Positions 1 to 12,797 of a DNA stretch of 64,000 nucleotides are shown here, piece by piece. The position numbers and the translations under genes were made by a program. The notes beneath the pieces are model-generated. The model was not told where the DNA came from, did not search any database, and saw nothing but the letters and a program-made list of their open reading frames with translations. The DNA comes from Dipylidium caninum (Eukaryota > Platyhelminthes > Cestoda > Cyclophyllidea > Dipylidiidae). The DNA is taken from contig QEYB01000599.1 of NCBI GenBank assembly GCA_017562135.1, positions 124,001 to 188,000 on the forward strand. Direction: 5' to 3'. Position 1 is the stretch's first letter; each line of letters opens with the position of its first letter.

Positions 1-1129
1 TGTCCCGGGCAGACTCAGCTGTCCAGGCTCCTCGAGAGTGGTCTGGTCACCTTCAGGGGATTGCACCGCAACGGGGAGGAGGAAAGTCCCTTAGTTTCTT
101 AGTTTATATTAAATAGGATGCAATAGCAAGAGCGCATGTTTGATAATTCCTCACTAATGAATCAAAACTTTAGTGGCAAGAAGGGATGGGGCGGGGGGTT
201 GGGAAGAAAGGCAAGCTTCTGGCGGGCTGGCGAGAGAGACGAGGGTTATATGAAATAATAGTAGTAGTAATAATAATAATAATAACGGGGAAAGGGGAGG
301 GGAGAGAAGTTCTAAGGTGCACGATCACAAGTACACGCACACACACGCACACAAACACACGTCCTCCGTAAAAACCTCGCGACTTTCATGAGCGAGTGGG
401 GACGTGAGTGCGAAAGTATATAGCGGAATTCCACATCCTCCAGGTTGGGGAGGGAGGAAAGGGAGAGGAGAGACGTACATACACACACATACACACACTA
501 CACGAGCTCGAACAGGTGTTTGCATATACATATGTGCATACACATACACATATATATGTATATAGTAAAATAAGTGGTTCTGTGTGTGCGTGTGTGTGAA
601 TAAGTGTGAGGGTGTTCAAATGACCATAAGGCAGGCGAGATAGAGAAGAAGCACACGGGGGACGGGAGAGGATGTCACAATCACAATGAAAAGGGCGTGG
701 AAATCTGACCGTCTGTCCCTCCGTCTGACTTTCGGGCTCAAGAGTAACAGGGGAGGGCTGGTGGAGGGGGGGCGGGGGGGGAGAAGAAAGGATATTTGGA
801 TAAAGAGAACTTGAACTCGTCAATAGGAGAGATACCGTCATCCGGAGGTATATTTACATCAAGACACAAGTACGCAGCGCCAAACTAAAAAGAAGTTAAG
901 TGTGTTGCCTGAGATAGAGAAATACGGTACAGTGGGACAGAGAGAGAAGATGGTGTCTAAATGATTCTGCGTTCATGAATGTCAGGAAAGGGATGGAGGG
1001 ACATGTATTTCACTGTTTCACGTCTTCAAAGTCACTGCTGCTGCTGCTGCCGCCCTGAGAACAGGAACAGGGGAAGAGAATTCAATTCCTGGGAGTTGGT
1101 TTATCATTAGGACTGCATTCTGTGTGACA
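1..1129. other. FOXO 3' flank / possible 3' UTR
   Basis: This stretch lies downstream of the FOXO stop codon on the minus strand and should include its 3' UTR. It holds a short TAA-type triplet run near 270-285, CA/GT-rich patches near 335-360, 480-500 and 580-600, and a G-rich tract near 760-780. I see no convincing exon. Open frames here are low-complexity Pro/Ser/His or Cys/Val readings of CA repeats. No clear AATAAA on the minus strand was identified. Confidence 0.5.
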
Positions 1130-1871
1130 TTAAACACCATTTTCCACGGTCCGCGCTGCCGAGGCCGCAACTGCCGCCCACTGTTGCATGGTGCTGCTCA
1201 TCTCGCCAGACTTTACTCGATTCGCAATTTCCAGACTGATTCGCAGTTCCATGGCGTCCTGAGAACTTAGCAGTTGTTGGTGCTGTTGATCACCACCACC
1301 ACCGCCGTGAATTGCCGACGGCAGAGCCGAACTCGACAAAGCGCCCGACGAATCGCCACAAATTAAGAGATTGTGAAGATGTGAATTTGTCTGAGGCGGC
1401 GGAGGTGGTGGCGGATGTTGATGATGGTGCGACATCGACGGCGGTGGTGGATGGTGATGCTGCAATTGGTGCTGATCATCGCGAAGGAAGGAGTCCGTAC
1501 CGCCGTCCAAACACTCAGCGGAGCCCGTAAGGATGCCCGTCAGCTGGTCATAAGTGGTGGTAACGGTGGTGTTTGAGGAGGCGGCGGCGGTGGGGGAGGA
1601 ATCACAGAGGGGCCCGTACCGCTGCTGCTGGTCGTGGGAAAAGGCCTGATGGTGGTGGTGGTGATACCGACTTGGTTGAGATGGCAGTGGTGGGGGAGGA
1701 GGGGAGAGAAATGAGGAACCCCTGTCACTACCAATTCCTGAGGAGGAAAAACTCGAACGGGCGGAAGAGGAGGGAGGGACACGCGGAATCTGGAATTCGT
1801 ATGCCCCACCACCGCCACCACTCATCAAACTCAGACTGCTTGAACTGACCGAATCGCCCGAGTGCAATTTG
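1130..1871 (-). CDS. foxo: FOXO exon 3: low-complexity C-terminus
   Basis: A pyrimidine-rich tract ending in TGTAG precedes the exon. The single C completes the split codon left by exon 2, which decides this acceptor over the longer open frame upstream. The exon encodes Ser-, His-, Pro- and Gln-rich sequence including several polyhistidine and polyproline runs, then a more ordered end (ISLEIANRVKSGE) of possible helical character before the TAA stop. The role of this last segment is unknown; FOXO C-termini normally carry transactivation motifs. Confidence 0.88.
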
Positions 1872-4800
1872 CTACACGAAGGAAAATAAGAAGTCTTCAT
1901 GATTAAAGGAGACGGCAACTTTTAAAACAAACACATTTTCATACGTGAGCAGGCAGATCAAGTCAGCTGAACTGTGAAGGAAGACCAGTCAATTAGGCAC
2001 CAAAAGCTCGACTCTTTTTATCAGAACACACAAAATGCACCACCGAAATTATTATTTCTAATCCGACTCAATCAACCGGGAATACGAGGTTAATATTAGA
2101 TAGACTCCTACATTAGTCTGAGTTAACATTAACTCGATCCCCCACGGGACACGATACGGCTCGACAAAGTGAGTCGACATGTACCAGACTGAGAATATGT
2201 CACATGCGTGTGACAAGCAAGGTCAGGTGGAAATAAATTGCGATATATTCTACCCTGCATGTATTCATGCATGTTGCGGTACTTTCGAAAGGTATGCGCT
2301 CTAGTACTACTGTTGTAGGACTTTCAAGTGAACCCCGCGTCCCGCCATCCTCCTCCTCCCGAAGCTGTTCGCCTGCCTCTTTACTGCACCTTCCACGAAC
2401 CTGACCAACTTAAATGGAAAATAGACCCGGAGTGAATAACTCTGCAACCTCGACTGCCGAGATGTCAATCAGTGAAAGTTGTTTCGGGGAAAATAGGCAT
2501 TGGGGGCATGTGGAACTACAGGAGAAGGGCGACTGTAAACTGACCAATCGTATGAAGGCTGTTTGTGATTGATTAAGTTGTCCGCTTCGGGGCGATTGTC
2601 ACACAAAATTCACCAAAATGCACTAGAAACATCAAATTTTAAGACTTACAACCTGATATTAATAAGAACCGGATCACAAAAAGTAAGGTGCGCCCAGTTC
2701 CATTAAATGTTAGCTTCTGACTGCGTCACCGTACTGAAAAGTACGGACGGAGGAAGATGGAGGCCCATCACTTACCACAACGCGCTCAGCTCATCGTTGG
2801 GTAGCTTCCGATCATTGAGGAAGCTCGAATTGGCCCAGGGGTGATGGTTCAGCCCCGGCCCCGGGTCCGGTTTGAGTCCGAGCAATGCATCATTAGCGCT
2901 GCCACCAGGAATGCTAAAGGCACTTGTGATGCCCGAGGAAAGGCTATTCAGGTGGGAGCGGACCGTGGCAGCCGAGCTACCGCTCGACTGTAGGCTAGCA
3001 AGAAGGTCGTCTCCGCCGTAGATGCCGCCACTAGATTTAATCTCGTTCAGACCACCTCCTCCTCCACCACCACCAGCGGCAGCGGCTATCTGAGCTGCTC
3101 GCTTGGCTGCCGAGGCGGCGCTTGACGCTCCGCTGCCTCCGCCACTGAGACGGGATTTCGCTTTTTTGCCACCGACACCACTGCCGTCGGTCCCAGTGCC
3201 ACTGCCTGGGGTGTCCAGGGAGCACGTCCGTCGGCGCACGTAAGGACGGTTGAGTGAGTTGGCGTTTAGACGCCAATAAGAGGACTTCGAACTCTCGGAG
3301 GCTTTTGGACATTTGACGAACTTGTCGTGAAGTGACAGGTTGTGGCGAATTGAGTTCTAAAATAAGGCGGAGGGCAAATATTCGAAGACTGAAAAATCAA
3401 ATGCCAGACATAAAGAATTGTAAGACGATCCTGCAAACCTGTGGTCAACTGTCCTCTGAGGGCTGGAATATGACATGGATTGGGAAGTCATCGTTCGCAA
3501 AATCGCTGAATTTAGTTTCGATAAGATGTTATGTCTGCAGCAGTAATTTTAGTTCACGGTCTACAATAATGTCGGGAAAGAAACTTGACTGCTCACAAAG
3601 AACTTAACGGTGACTATGGTAGGTTAGGTGAGGCCCAGAAATATGAAATGCGAAAAGCCGGACATGTGACGGGGCAAATTCTACCAGATCGCTAAATACT
3701 AAAACTTTATACTTGCGGCGGAGAATCACTGCGCTACCTTTCATGAATGAGCTCAAGTCATAGAGACTACCTTGTGATAACTGACGCTGGAGATTTAAAG
3801 GTGACAACATATGAATTTTCAGGGTTAGAAATGCGACTAGCGTTTGCCTGAGCTAACTAGAACTATGTCGAAAGCAAAGCTTTGGTGGACTCGAATAGGC
3901 TGCTTTTGGTCAATGAAAAGGCCTTACGAGGCGCGAGGGCTTTCGAAATGAAATATCTGGCAGAGGTTACGCTAGAGATTAACGACAGCCTCTACTACCC
4001 TTCTACTCTACACAACCTAAAATTATAAGTAGCCCTTCCGGAGGAAGCGAATAGTTTGACCTGAAAGGGTCGTTTCCAAAAGAAATACAACTGGAAATAG
4101 GGACGCTACGGGCTGCACTACTGTCCCCAGCTGTCACAGTAAAACAAAAAGGGAAATGCCACTTGTCCTGCGAACCCGTGTCGCTTAAACTTCACTCTGC
4201 ATTCTTATCCGGGCTGCAACTAGTCAGAGTATTTCACAGTGTACGGAAAATAATAACGGTTACGGCAACAGTTAGCAGCCTTCCTCAAACAATGAGTTTA
4301 AAATAGACACAACTCAGTCTCTCAACAAAAGTTCAATCTAAACCGAAAAGTTTGGAGCTGGTTAAAAAGACATGCACACATTGAGCGACGGTGCATCTGG
4401 AGGAAAAAAGATTGTTAAAACGAGACTACGTAAAAGGTAGGTAGAATGTGATCCGAGACCATAGAGGAATAAAAAAAAAGCGACGTTGGTAACGGAGCAG
4501 TCAAAAGGAAGCTTTGGAATTTGCATGTATTGTGGACTGGAGGGGAGGGGAAGAGCGGAGGGAGGCGGTGGAGAAGACAGTGACGGTGAAAGGGCAACCA
4601 AGGCGACGACGAGGTGATGTCTCAATAATGCATGAAAACCGGCTCAAAGAAGAGGATACACACACACACACACGCACGCGCGCGTACGCACACGGGACAC
4701 GAACACACGGAAGGAGCGCACACATTGTCTGAGTCTGCTCCCGCCCCAGGAGGGGACGGACGTGAGGGTGGTGGGAGCAGAGAGAATCGCGTGTTTACGC

Positions 4801-7800
4801 ACTTGTCGCAACAAATTGGCCAGCCACCCGACGCGACGCAACGCAGACCTGCGCGACAGACGTGGGATGGACGAACGGGCCGACCGACGGTGAATAGCAA
4901 GCTGGCGAGTTGAAGGGGGCGGGAGGAGAAGGGGGAGAGGAGGGTGTGGACGTGTATGGAATGGGCGAATTGTTTTGACTGTCCGTCCGTCCGTGCCGCA
5001 CCACGCCGCGCCGCGCCGCGCCATGTACGCACGGGCGCACAGAGGTGAGTGCGAACGGGCGCACCACAAATGGGGCGCAGCGCAACGCAGACTGCGGAGG
5101 CAAGGCACGCACAAATGGACTAATTTTTGGACAAGGACGCACGACAATGGCCACGACGACGACGACGACCACTGCTGCTTCTGAGTCTTCGGGGCGGCAG
5201 GAGCAAGGCTGGCGGCGGCGGCGACAGTGAGCTGCCACGGCACGCAACCTTGTCCAAAAGCTCAACCTTTTCCCCTGTTGCTGGAAAAAAATTCTATAGC
5301 TCTGCCTCCCCTCTCAGCTAACCCAGTCGCCCAGGCCGGACATTCGCCGTTGAAGTATAGAAAAAACAGACGATCAAAAGGGCGGCGGCAACCTTGACCT
5401 TATTTTCATCCAGTAGGGTCTCTGTACTTTTCAAGGTTACTTAGTTGGGGAGGCCGCTGATTAATTGACTGGACAGTTTTCCATCACCATGTCGATTACC
5501 TTCGGTTGAAGGCAGTTCGCCTCCTTTATCACACCCCCTTGACTAACCAAACACACATCCACCAGAAGCATGAAGGGGCGGCACCTTACATCCGATTGAC
5601 GTGCACCTACGCAAAAAAACTGTTTTACAACCGCTCATTAAGATGCGTTTGTTTTACGACTGCTCCTAAAAAGGTATACCAGGTCTACAGTCGATTAGAA
5701 TAAGTGGAAAAGAAAATAGCAGGGAAGGACGGCAGGAGGAAGCACAGTTATTTCGCGAGACCTCGGCCCGATGTACTTTCCCTAGTAGTAAGTACTAAAA
5801 CGGATTGGCTCCGGTGTCGGACAGGGGAGAGACTCGCTTCCCGTCGCGTGACCAGAGACGAAATAAGGTAGAACACGCGCGTTGTGCTGCGCTACGGCGA
5901 TAGCCACCTCGACAACGAGCTTTACATTGCATCACGCGACCTGCGATTGGCTCGCTCAAGGCCGTGAAAATCAAGTGACGCACCAAGAGATGGACGAGAC
6001 AGACACACAACCACACCAACAGCCTTCAGTAATGGTGGTGGCGGTGCTGGCAGCTACAGCAACAGCGGCGTGGCTCGAGTGGATAAAACGAGTCACGTGC
6101 CCGCCTACACTCACCTCTTCACTCATGTCTACGGTTATTTCATCTAACCATTTCACAATCCTCGAAGATCGTCTTTTTGAGGCACGAAGACGAGGACGAG
6201 ATCGAGGCTGCGTGGAAAAATCAAGGCTGAGGCGGTTACTGCTCTCCAGTGAGTCGTCTGCCGGACCGCAGAAGGGTTTCCACCCCTTCTTGGGCACCTA
6301 ACTTTGCGGGCCCCTCTCGTCCGCACCACCCATGGCACCGCACAAAGTGACTCTGTGAGTCTACGTGCCACCCACTTCCCGATTCATATACCTACCATCG
6401 TGTGGATAGCAGGTTGGGCGCCACTACAAGCAGCAAAGACGAGCGAATGGAAGTAGATGGTCAACGATAGGGATTTGGAGACTCAGAGCAAATATATCAG
6501 TGGAACAACGCCGACTTGATCCAACTTCTGTTGTTCTACCATATGTCACCTCGCTTAAATGCGATATAAACGTAAGCAGTTGTGAGAAAGAAACTCACTA
6601 AACACCCAATTCCAATCTTTAGTCCATCCAAAGATTGACTTCAAGATCACTTCAAGTACTCAATAAACATTCTCGGTAAATTGCAGGTAGTCTTCGCGTA
6701 GGAAAAGAATTCCTGAGAAACACCTAAAATCAAGTGGTTAACCACCGGTACGAGTTGTAATTTCGGGGCATTTTAATCACACGAGTGGGAAGAAAAAGAA
6801 GTCCTTCCACCACCTTAACACAGGAAGGACATATTTACGAAGGCGCGAGGGCAACAGGGTCAAGGATGGGGTGTCACGCGCGCAAAGTGAAACGAATTCA
6901 CACTTTTGTGTGCAGGCACATGCTGAACAAGTACATAAGGACCTTGACTGGGAGGCAGAGAGCCACACAGGCAATAGGTGGAAGGAAGAGGCGCATATAC
7001 ACACTTTCGTCGTGTGACCTTCAAGTAAGTGGATGCACACACACACACACACGTGAATACAAAGATCTTTGTGAGCGTGTGTGTCTTGTTTCCTGCCTTC
7101 TTTCCATGTCTGCGGAGTCTGCGAAACTTCCCAAAACCAGTTTTTGAAACTACAACAAGCTGAAGCATCAGACTCTTCACTGGTCAGGTAAAGGCCAAAG
7201 GATGAAAACGCCCAAAAAAGTGTACATTTGTTAACGGTACCCAGTTGATTTCAAGTTTGGATCAGGACCTAAATGAGAAGCGCAAATTTTGTTGGCTCCT
7301 CGAATCGAGAGGAAAAAGATTTAAGGAAACCTGGACGACGACGTGAAATTGAAATGCAGAAAGTAAAATAACCGGTGTCCGTGCAGATATCACACCTAAC
7401 GGGTTCGCTGTTTAATTGCCTGCCGAATGACCGACATCACGTCGGAAAAGTGGAATGCTAGCTAAGTGCTTGCACTACTGCGATGTCTTAACTACCCTCC
7501 TGTCTACTTCGTGTCAGAAGTGAACTTTGTAAGAACTCCCGAAAACACTTAGAAGGAAATTCAGGTTTAGGAGCATCAGAGCAAAACGTTTAGGAGCCCG
7601 CCTTCGTAGTCACGTTCCATAGGTCCATTAATTTAACAGACTGAGACGGCTTCGCAATACCTGCCTCAGGCATCCAGTAGAAACCACAGATTCCGATAGA
7701 AGGGGAATGTTAAAATGTATTACATGAATATATCAAAAAAACACGATTAAACCTTGCTTACTGGCTTACTACGCGTCCTAAAGAATTCATGCATCTGGTT

Positions 7801-9450
7801 CCCCACTTGGATATAGCAAAATTATTGCCCAAGTGGTTTTTAAAGGAGAGGTCTACTTTGTCTTCTCCTTATCGCTTACGTGCAACAATCCCGGTTTGAA
7901 ATAATTGTTAAATTTTCAATCGAGAACCAAGAAGCCTAAGGAGTAAAAGCGACGAATTAAGGGTCTCGAAAGCGTCGCACATGCTGAAGACTAAGTAAAT
8001 TCCCGAAGTAATTTCATTCCAAAATATATCCTAGGCCTTAATGAAACTTGAGATTTTTCGGAGAAAGCGAGGGATTCTACAAAGCAATATTTTAAAATAC
8101 TTCGGAGATGTCAGCAACCAACATGCCGAGGTTAAAATTAGTTTAAAACCGAATATCAGGCAGATCTTTAACTGATGATTTCAACCCTAAACCTCAGCAA
8201 ATAAAATAGGCAATAATACTTCATACACCCAGTGAACAAGGAGATAGTTGCACCCATACCACCCCTCCAATATGGCTCTATTGTAATTTCATCAGAATAC
8301 AACGCATGCCTCACGAAATCCATTTCGGTCTCATATAGGTTAGAAAAGAAAAAAAACTTATCCAAATTTCAACTGATCTACTCCTAGTTTAAGACATGCC
8401 GTATCACCAACTTTCTGGAGATCCTCTGATATCCTCCCACTCCTGTTGCCACCCGTACCTCAAATCAGGTGCCCACGATGCTGGTTTAAAACACTTAGGT
8501 ACCCATAACCTACACATAAACATGCTCACCTTCCATCCGGCCGAAGCGGGTGGATCGCTGCGCTCTCTGAAGTAGGCATAGTTGGTAGAAATATAGTCGT
8601 AGATCTGTTGCAAGGTGGCCTGTTTCTCAGGGTAAGATTCAATCGCCTTCGCGATGAGGTCTGAGTAGGTCTCCGAGCCCCATGGGTTTCTTCGCGCTGG
8701 TCTTTTAGTCCCTGAACTACCTCCTGTGCTGATAATCGGGGTGGAACTCCCTCCTCCTGACGCCGCCGCTGTTGTCGGGATCGCTCCTGGAGTGCTTATA
8801 AGGTTCGGCGGGGCGATAGACAACTGACTTCCTACTGAGCTAGGCGAACCTGAGTGCAACCCTGGCTGTTGCTGTTGCTGCGTCGGCTGACAGGACCCGT
8901 TTGTGTAGGGAGAAGAATTGCCGTAGCCACCAGCACAGGGCGTGAGGAGACCACTGCCTCCTTCCGCATGGTGACTGAATGGGGATGAAGAGGCGACAGA
9001 GAGAACTGAGAAACTGGAGGGTTGAAAACCGCCACTACCGCTGTTACTACCACCACCGTTAGCACCATTACTGGCACTCCAGTCTCTAGAGCCGCGAGAG
9101 GGCGAGGAGGCAGTAGTAGCAAAAAAATTTGGGGGGTATTCAGAGGTGGTCGATTCCGGAGTCTTATCGGCGATCAGGCGACGAGAATTCGAGAATTCCT
9201 GAGAACCGAGGTCGGTAGCAGTAACAGGAGAATAATGAAAGGCCCCGGGACCGTTAGTGTTGCTGTTGTTGTTAGGGAGTTGGTCGACAGGCGTAGAGGC
9301 GACAAAGGCGGAAGCGGCGCTGTGAAGGGCAAGGGCAGCCGCCGTCGCCGCATCACTGTAGTCGAAGCTTCGTGTAGCGTCGAACTCATGATCCGAGGCA
9401 GGGGCGCCGGCGCTCCAAGTGGATGCCCGGCCTCGGAACAAATCGGACAT
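1130..9450 (-). CDS. foxo: FOXO-family forkhead transcription factor (3 exons)
   Basis: Coding exons are 9450-8530, 3356-2776 and 1871-1130, joined in phases 0 and 2, giving 747 residues. FOXO proteins are nuclear factors that bind TTGTTTAC-type sites and are exported when AKT phosphorylates them. The forkhead domain starts near residue 250 and crosses the first intron. It has the FOXO-type insertion before the recognition helix (SDPPASAGW) and the helix NSIRHNLSLH. Two AKT-type sites are visible: RGRASTW at residues 6-12 (target Thr11) and RRRTCS at 348-353 (target Ser353). The intron placed between Lys and NSIRH is expected for this family. Flanking regions are rich in Ser, Gly, His, Pro and Gln runs. 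The ATG at 9450 was chosen because no upstream in-frame ATG was found and the first AKT site follows directly, as in vertebrate FOXO. I did not identify the third vertebrate AKT site or the classical acidic C-terminal activation motif. Subfamily identity is firm; the exact N-terminus is less so. Confidence 0.95.
1872..2775 (-). other. FOXO intron 2
   Basis: This 904-nt GT-AG intron has balanced composition. I see no embedded gene or clear repeat in it. Confidence 0.85.
2776..3356 (-). CDS. foxo: FOXO exon 2: recognition helix, wings and AKT site
   Basis: The exon begins after a TTAG acceptor with the codons for NSIRHNLSLH and ends two bases into a codon at a GTAAGT donor. It encodes the DNA recognition helix, wing 1 (SYWRLN), the basic RRRTCS AKT site that overlaps the expected nuclear localisation signal, and an Ala/Gly/Ser-rich linker with a DLLASLQ segment. 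The reading frame and both splice sites are unambiguous. Confidence 0.95.
3357..8529 (-). other. FOXO intron 1 (large)
   Basis: This intron of about 5.2 kb contains a CA/CG-alternating tract at about 4657-4690 and a CpG-rich patch at about 4975-5240 with GCGC and CGTCCG repeats. The patch could be an internal promoter for a shorter FOXO transcript. From about 6400 on it is AT-rich with no convincing coding sequence. Open frames over the GC-rich patch have no family match and are set aside. Confidence 0.75.
4975..5240. promoter_or_regulatory. CpG-rich patch inside FOXO intron 1
   Basis: The patch is dense in CG dinucleotides (repeated CCGCG and ACGC words), unlike the AT-richer intron downstream of about 6.4 kb. 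A transcript starting here on the minus strand would enter exon 2 and lack the N-terminal AKT site and half the forkhead domain. This is inference only; no TATA box or initiator was identified. Confidence 0.25.
8530..9450 (-). CDS. foxo: FOXO exon 1: N-terminus and first half of forkhead domain
   Basis: It encodes 307 residues and ends on a complete Lys codon followed by a GTGAGC donor. It carries the N-terminal AKT-type motif, a long Ser/Gly/Asn-rich linker and the basic KRPARRNPWG segment leading into helices 1 and 2 of the forkhead domain. The frame stays open for a few more codons upstream of the ATG, so a 5' exon adding residues cannot be excluded. Confidence 0.92.
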
Positions 9451-12224
9451 TGAAACTGGAAAATCCGTCTTGAAAATTTTGTGGGACAAATACGAGCGTT
9501 CTTGTGCTCCCGCTTGTATATAAAAACAAGGATTGTGTAGAAGATTTATGTAAAAAAGGACTAGATAAAAAAAACTAAATGCTATTTTCGAAGTAGAAGG
9601 TTGATGCCAACAGAGAAGCTGATGCCAAGAACAGAGAAAGCAAGGAATAAGTCCCTCTAAACTGTGCAGTCATTTTAACAGCAACTAAGTTGAATAGGAA
9701 AATAATCCCATGGAGGGGTACCTCGAGAATGATTAGACGGGTACCAGATGTCACCAGAAAATTCACAGGTTGTGCATCAACGAAATAATTAACAGTATAT
9801 GAAAAGTAATATGGAAGTCATTATTAACAGCATAAGAACACATATGACATGCTACAAATAGATATAGAGCACTCCCCAATCCTAAACGGATAGTAGGAAA
9901 TATGGAGCAGCAGAAGCTTTGAAAGATATGTCTCACGCTAAGTTTGCTGACGTCTGAAAAAAAATCACTAAGTCTCCATCATCTAGGAAAACAGAACAGA
10001 GAAGTTAAAGACTCAAGAAAGGAAAGAAAGCAAGGAGGGCCGGGCGCGACCTCACCTCACAAGGATAGCCTGTTTTGAACGCGCACGGATTGTAGGAAAA
10101 AAACTTCCTAGCGAGAGTGGGAGATTTAAACAAACTGAGTAGATATTTTACCGAAAAACAATTTACAATTATCCAGACAACAAAACTTTGGCCATAAAAA
10201 TTTTGAATTATATTATTATGTTGCACTAGCATAAGAGCAGCCAATATTTTCTTGAATATTATTGGGGAAAAGTTCATTAAACCAAACTTTTGCGCTTGTT
10301 TATATCAACATCAACGCCGTTTAGCTAGCCGGAAAAAGAGCTTCGTAAATAGGCACTCTAAATTTATAAGAATAATTCAACACACGACATTCCTACACCT
10401 AGAAAACTTGTGCACATTCTCTTCTGCTAACAACCGAAAGACAATCGCGGATATTGTACCTTCAGCTTCTCGGTTGCTGTATACGTCTTATACACTTTTT
10501 TCTCACTACCATTACAGCGCTAATTGCGTAACAAAAAAATTTTGGATAAAATCGGAAAGTTAACTTTTTTAAAGTGCAACGAAATCCTGAAGTGATTAAG
10601 TAGGATCAAAGCCCACACGTAAGTCGTTAGCTGTTTTCTGAGTTGATGTCTAACATAGGAAGTATGTCATACGAATGTAACGTGGTGTGGATTTGAGATG
10701 AAATTCATACCTGTAACTCTAACATTAAAAACTATCGAGATACTGATGAGTGTATTTTGTGGCCAAATTCTGAAGTGATGTTAGTTTCATTGTTAGTATT
10801 TAAAGACGACATTATTAACTCGGTTGGTATATTACCAATTACTTTTTCTATTGCTCACAGCGTTTGCTGAGTGGAGTCGTGAGTCGCGGCGGGTTAATTA
10901 ACGCATGTAGTTAGCGCATTGGCTTCCATGCTCTAAAGCAAACAATTATGCTAAGGCGTATTTGCGGCAATGTAAGGTTTTACGGCACGTGTTAGGATCA
11001 CTCATGTCCTTTGCATATAAGCGATTTTATTAAGGAAAATAATTTCAACAAACGCGTTTAATCTAATAATAAAATATTACTTAAATCATTAAAGTAAAAA
11101 ACAATTAATACGCAACATTACGGCGGCTTCTACACGGCCCCCGTTAGCACTAACTTTGGGTCGAACGTAAATGCAAATTTACCATCCATTTGACTATGAC
11201 ATTTCGATGTTTGGCATTAATTTATGTCGCCGCGGGGCCCCTCTGCCTTCCTTAAATGCATTCCTTGTTTTCGGCTCGGATCCCCAACTTCTACCTTTCC
11301 TTGGTTGGAGGTTAGCGAGGTTACGTCCCAACAAATGTGTAGCCGAAAACAATAGCACACAATTAAAGGCATTATTCTTGCTCCTTGATTCAGATACCGT
11401 ATGGAGTAACGCCAGTTGCCATTCTGCCCCAAAGTTAAAGCCTCGGAGGTTGACTGTTAATTGTCAAAAAACCATTTTAGCGAGATTCCTAATAAAAAAT
11501 AATATCTCGAACTTCTGGAGCGAAATCTACCGAAGCATGCTTTAATTTACTTCAGAATAACGAAGTGCTGAGCTGATTCATCCGAATTGCTCGAACTTTC
11601 AGAAAAGATTAACCTACCTAACGAAGGGTAATTCAAAGAAAAGGGCAACTTGCTTGCGCCCAGACGTTTGTTTGCTTCGTCTTTCGTGGCCGGGTTGGTG
11701 GAACATCGAGAGGATCTTCGCCTCACAACAAGCGTTGGTAGAATGAGAGGGCTGCCACTCGAATGAACCTCGACTGCTCTTGCCAAGCGACGCGACGCCT
11801 TCTCCACGCTCTTCACAGATTAAGCATTTAGTGTGAAAACGAACCTGTCATTAGGATTAAAGTCAGTATTTTCAATTCTCCCCAAGAAAAGCACACTCAA
11901 AATGTGTTATGTGTGGGATTTGTTTTTTTTCCTACTACAACCCATTGCGTAGTTGTAATAAAGCAACGAAAAAACTATCCCGTATAAAACACAGATGAGT
12001 TAGATGATGAGAAATGAATGCTCGTGGCTGTCTTGAAGTATGAAAGAAGGCGACTTCGTCCCGCAGGAAAACGAGCTCACTCAAGAACTTACAAAATGCC
12101 TGTCAGTTTGATTGAAAAAAGTGACAATAAAATGCCATATCTTGAGCCAAGAGTAGGAAAGTGGGATCCTCCAACCAGGGTCTGAGTCAAAAGAAATGAA
12201 GGCGAGATTGTGATTGCCACAACT

Positions 12225-12300
12225 CCCCTCCTCCTCCTCCTCCTCCTCCTCCTCCTCCTCCTCCTCCTCCTCCTCCTCCTCCCCTCCCCTCCCCCCCCCC
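12225..12300 (+). repeat. (CTC)n microsatellite running into poly-C
   Basis: About 50 bases of perfect CTC triplets are followed by CCCCT units and a run of ten C. The strand is entirely polypyrimidine. It produces artefactual Leu/Pro and polyglutamate reading frames. Confidence 0.97.
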
Positions 12301-12797
12301 AGGTTATTATACACAGTCAACACAGCCCCGATAACAAAACAATAAAACTACTAGAGATGTGGGAAATTCCAGACAAATTAAATCGCCATTTTATAGTCGG
12401 TGTAGAATGTTGAATTGGAGTGAAGGTAAACTTCCGCGTCTTTTCTACCACGTGCCGAAAAAAGTATCCCACTCATAACTTTCACTACCGAGGGAGATGG
12501 GAGGGACGAGATCATTACCTAGTAGGATAATGGAAAAATCCATGACTTAAAGGAAATAAGTTGAAAGCCAAGAAAGGGAATACCGCTTAGAATGAGACCC
12601 CAGGCGCGGCCTCATTTCATGTCTTGTCTAAAGTGCCGTTGGCGAAATCAACGGAGCGATGAGAGTTGGTAACTACTAGACAGTGTGGAGTCATTACTTA
12701 AGTATTTAATTGAGTTTTTTGTTTAATGCGTGTTTTACATACAAAAGCTCCGGCACAGAGGCAACATCAACTTAATCGGGGTGCAACGAGCGCCACC

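Noticed and set aside
1130..1918. Longer version of FOXO exon 3 starting upstream of 1871
   Set aside because: The extension is not in phase with exon 2; the TGTAG acceptor with its pyrimidine tract fits the phase exactly.
4644..5265. Overlapping long frames on both strands in FOXO intron 1
   Set aside because: All frames are open because of GC-rich simple sequence; composition is Arg/Ala/Ser/His noise without family motifs.
12081..12323. Minus-strand open frame with a long polyglutamate run
   Set aside because: It is a translation of the CTC microsatellite with no homology and no splice support.
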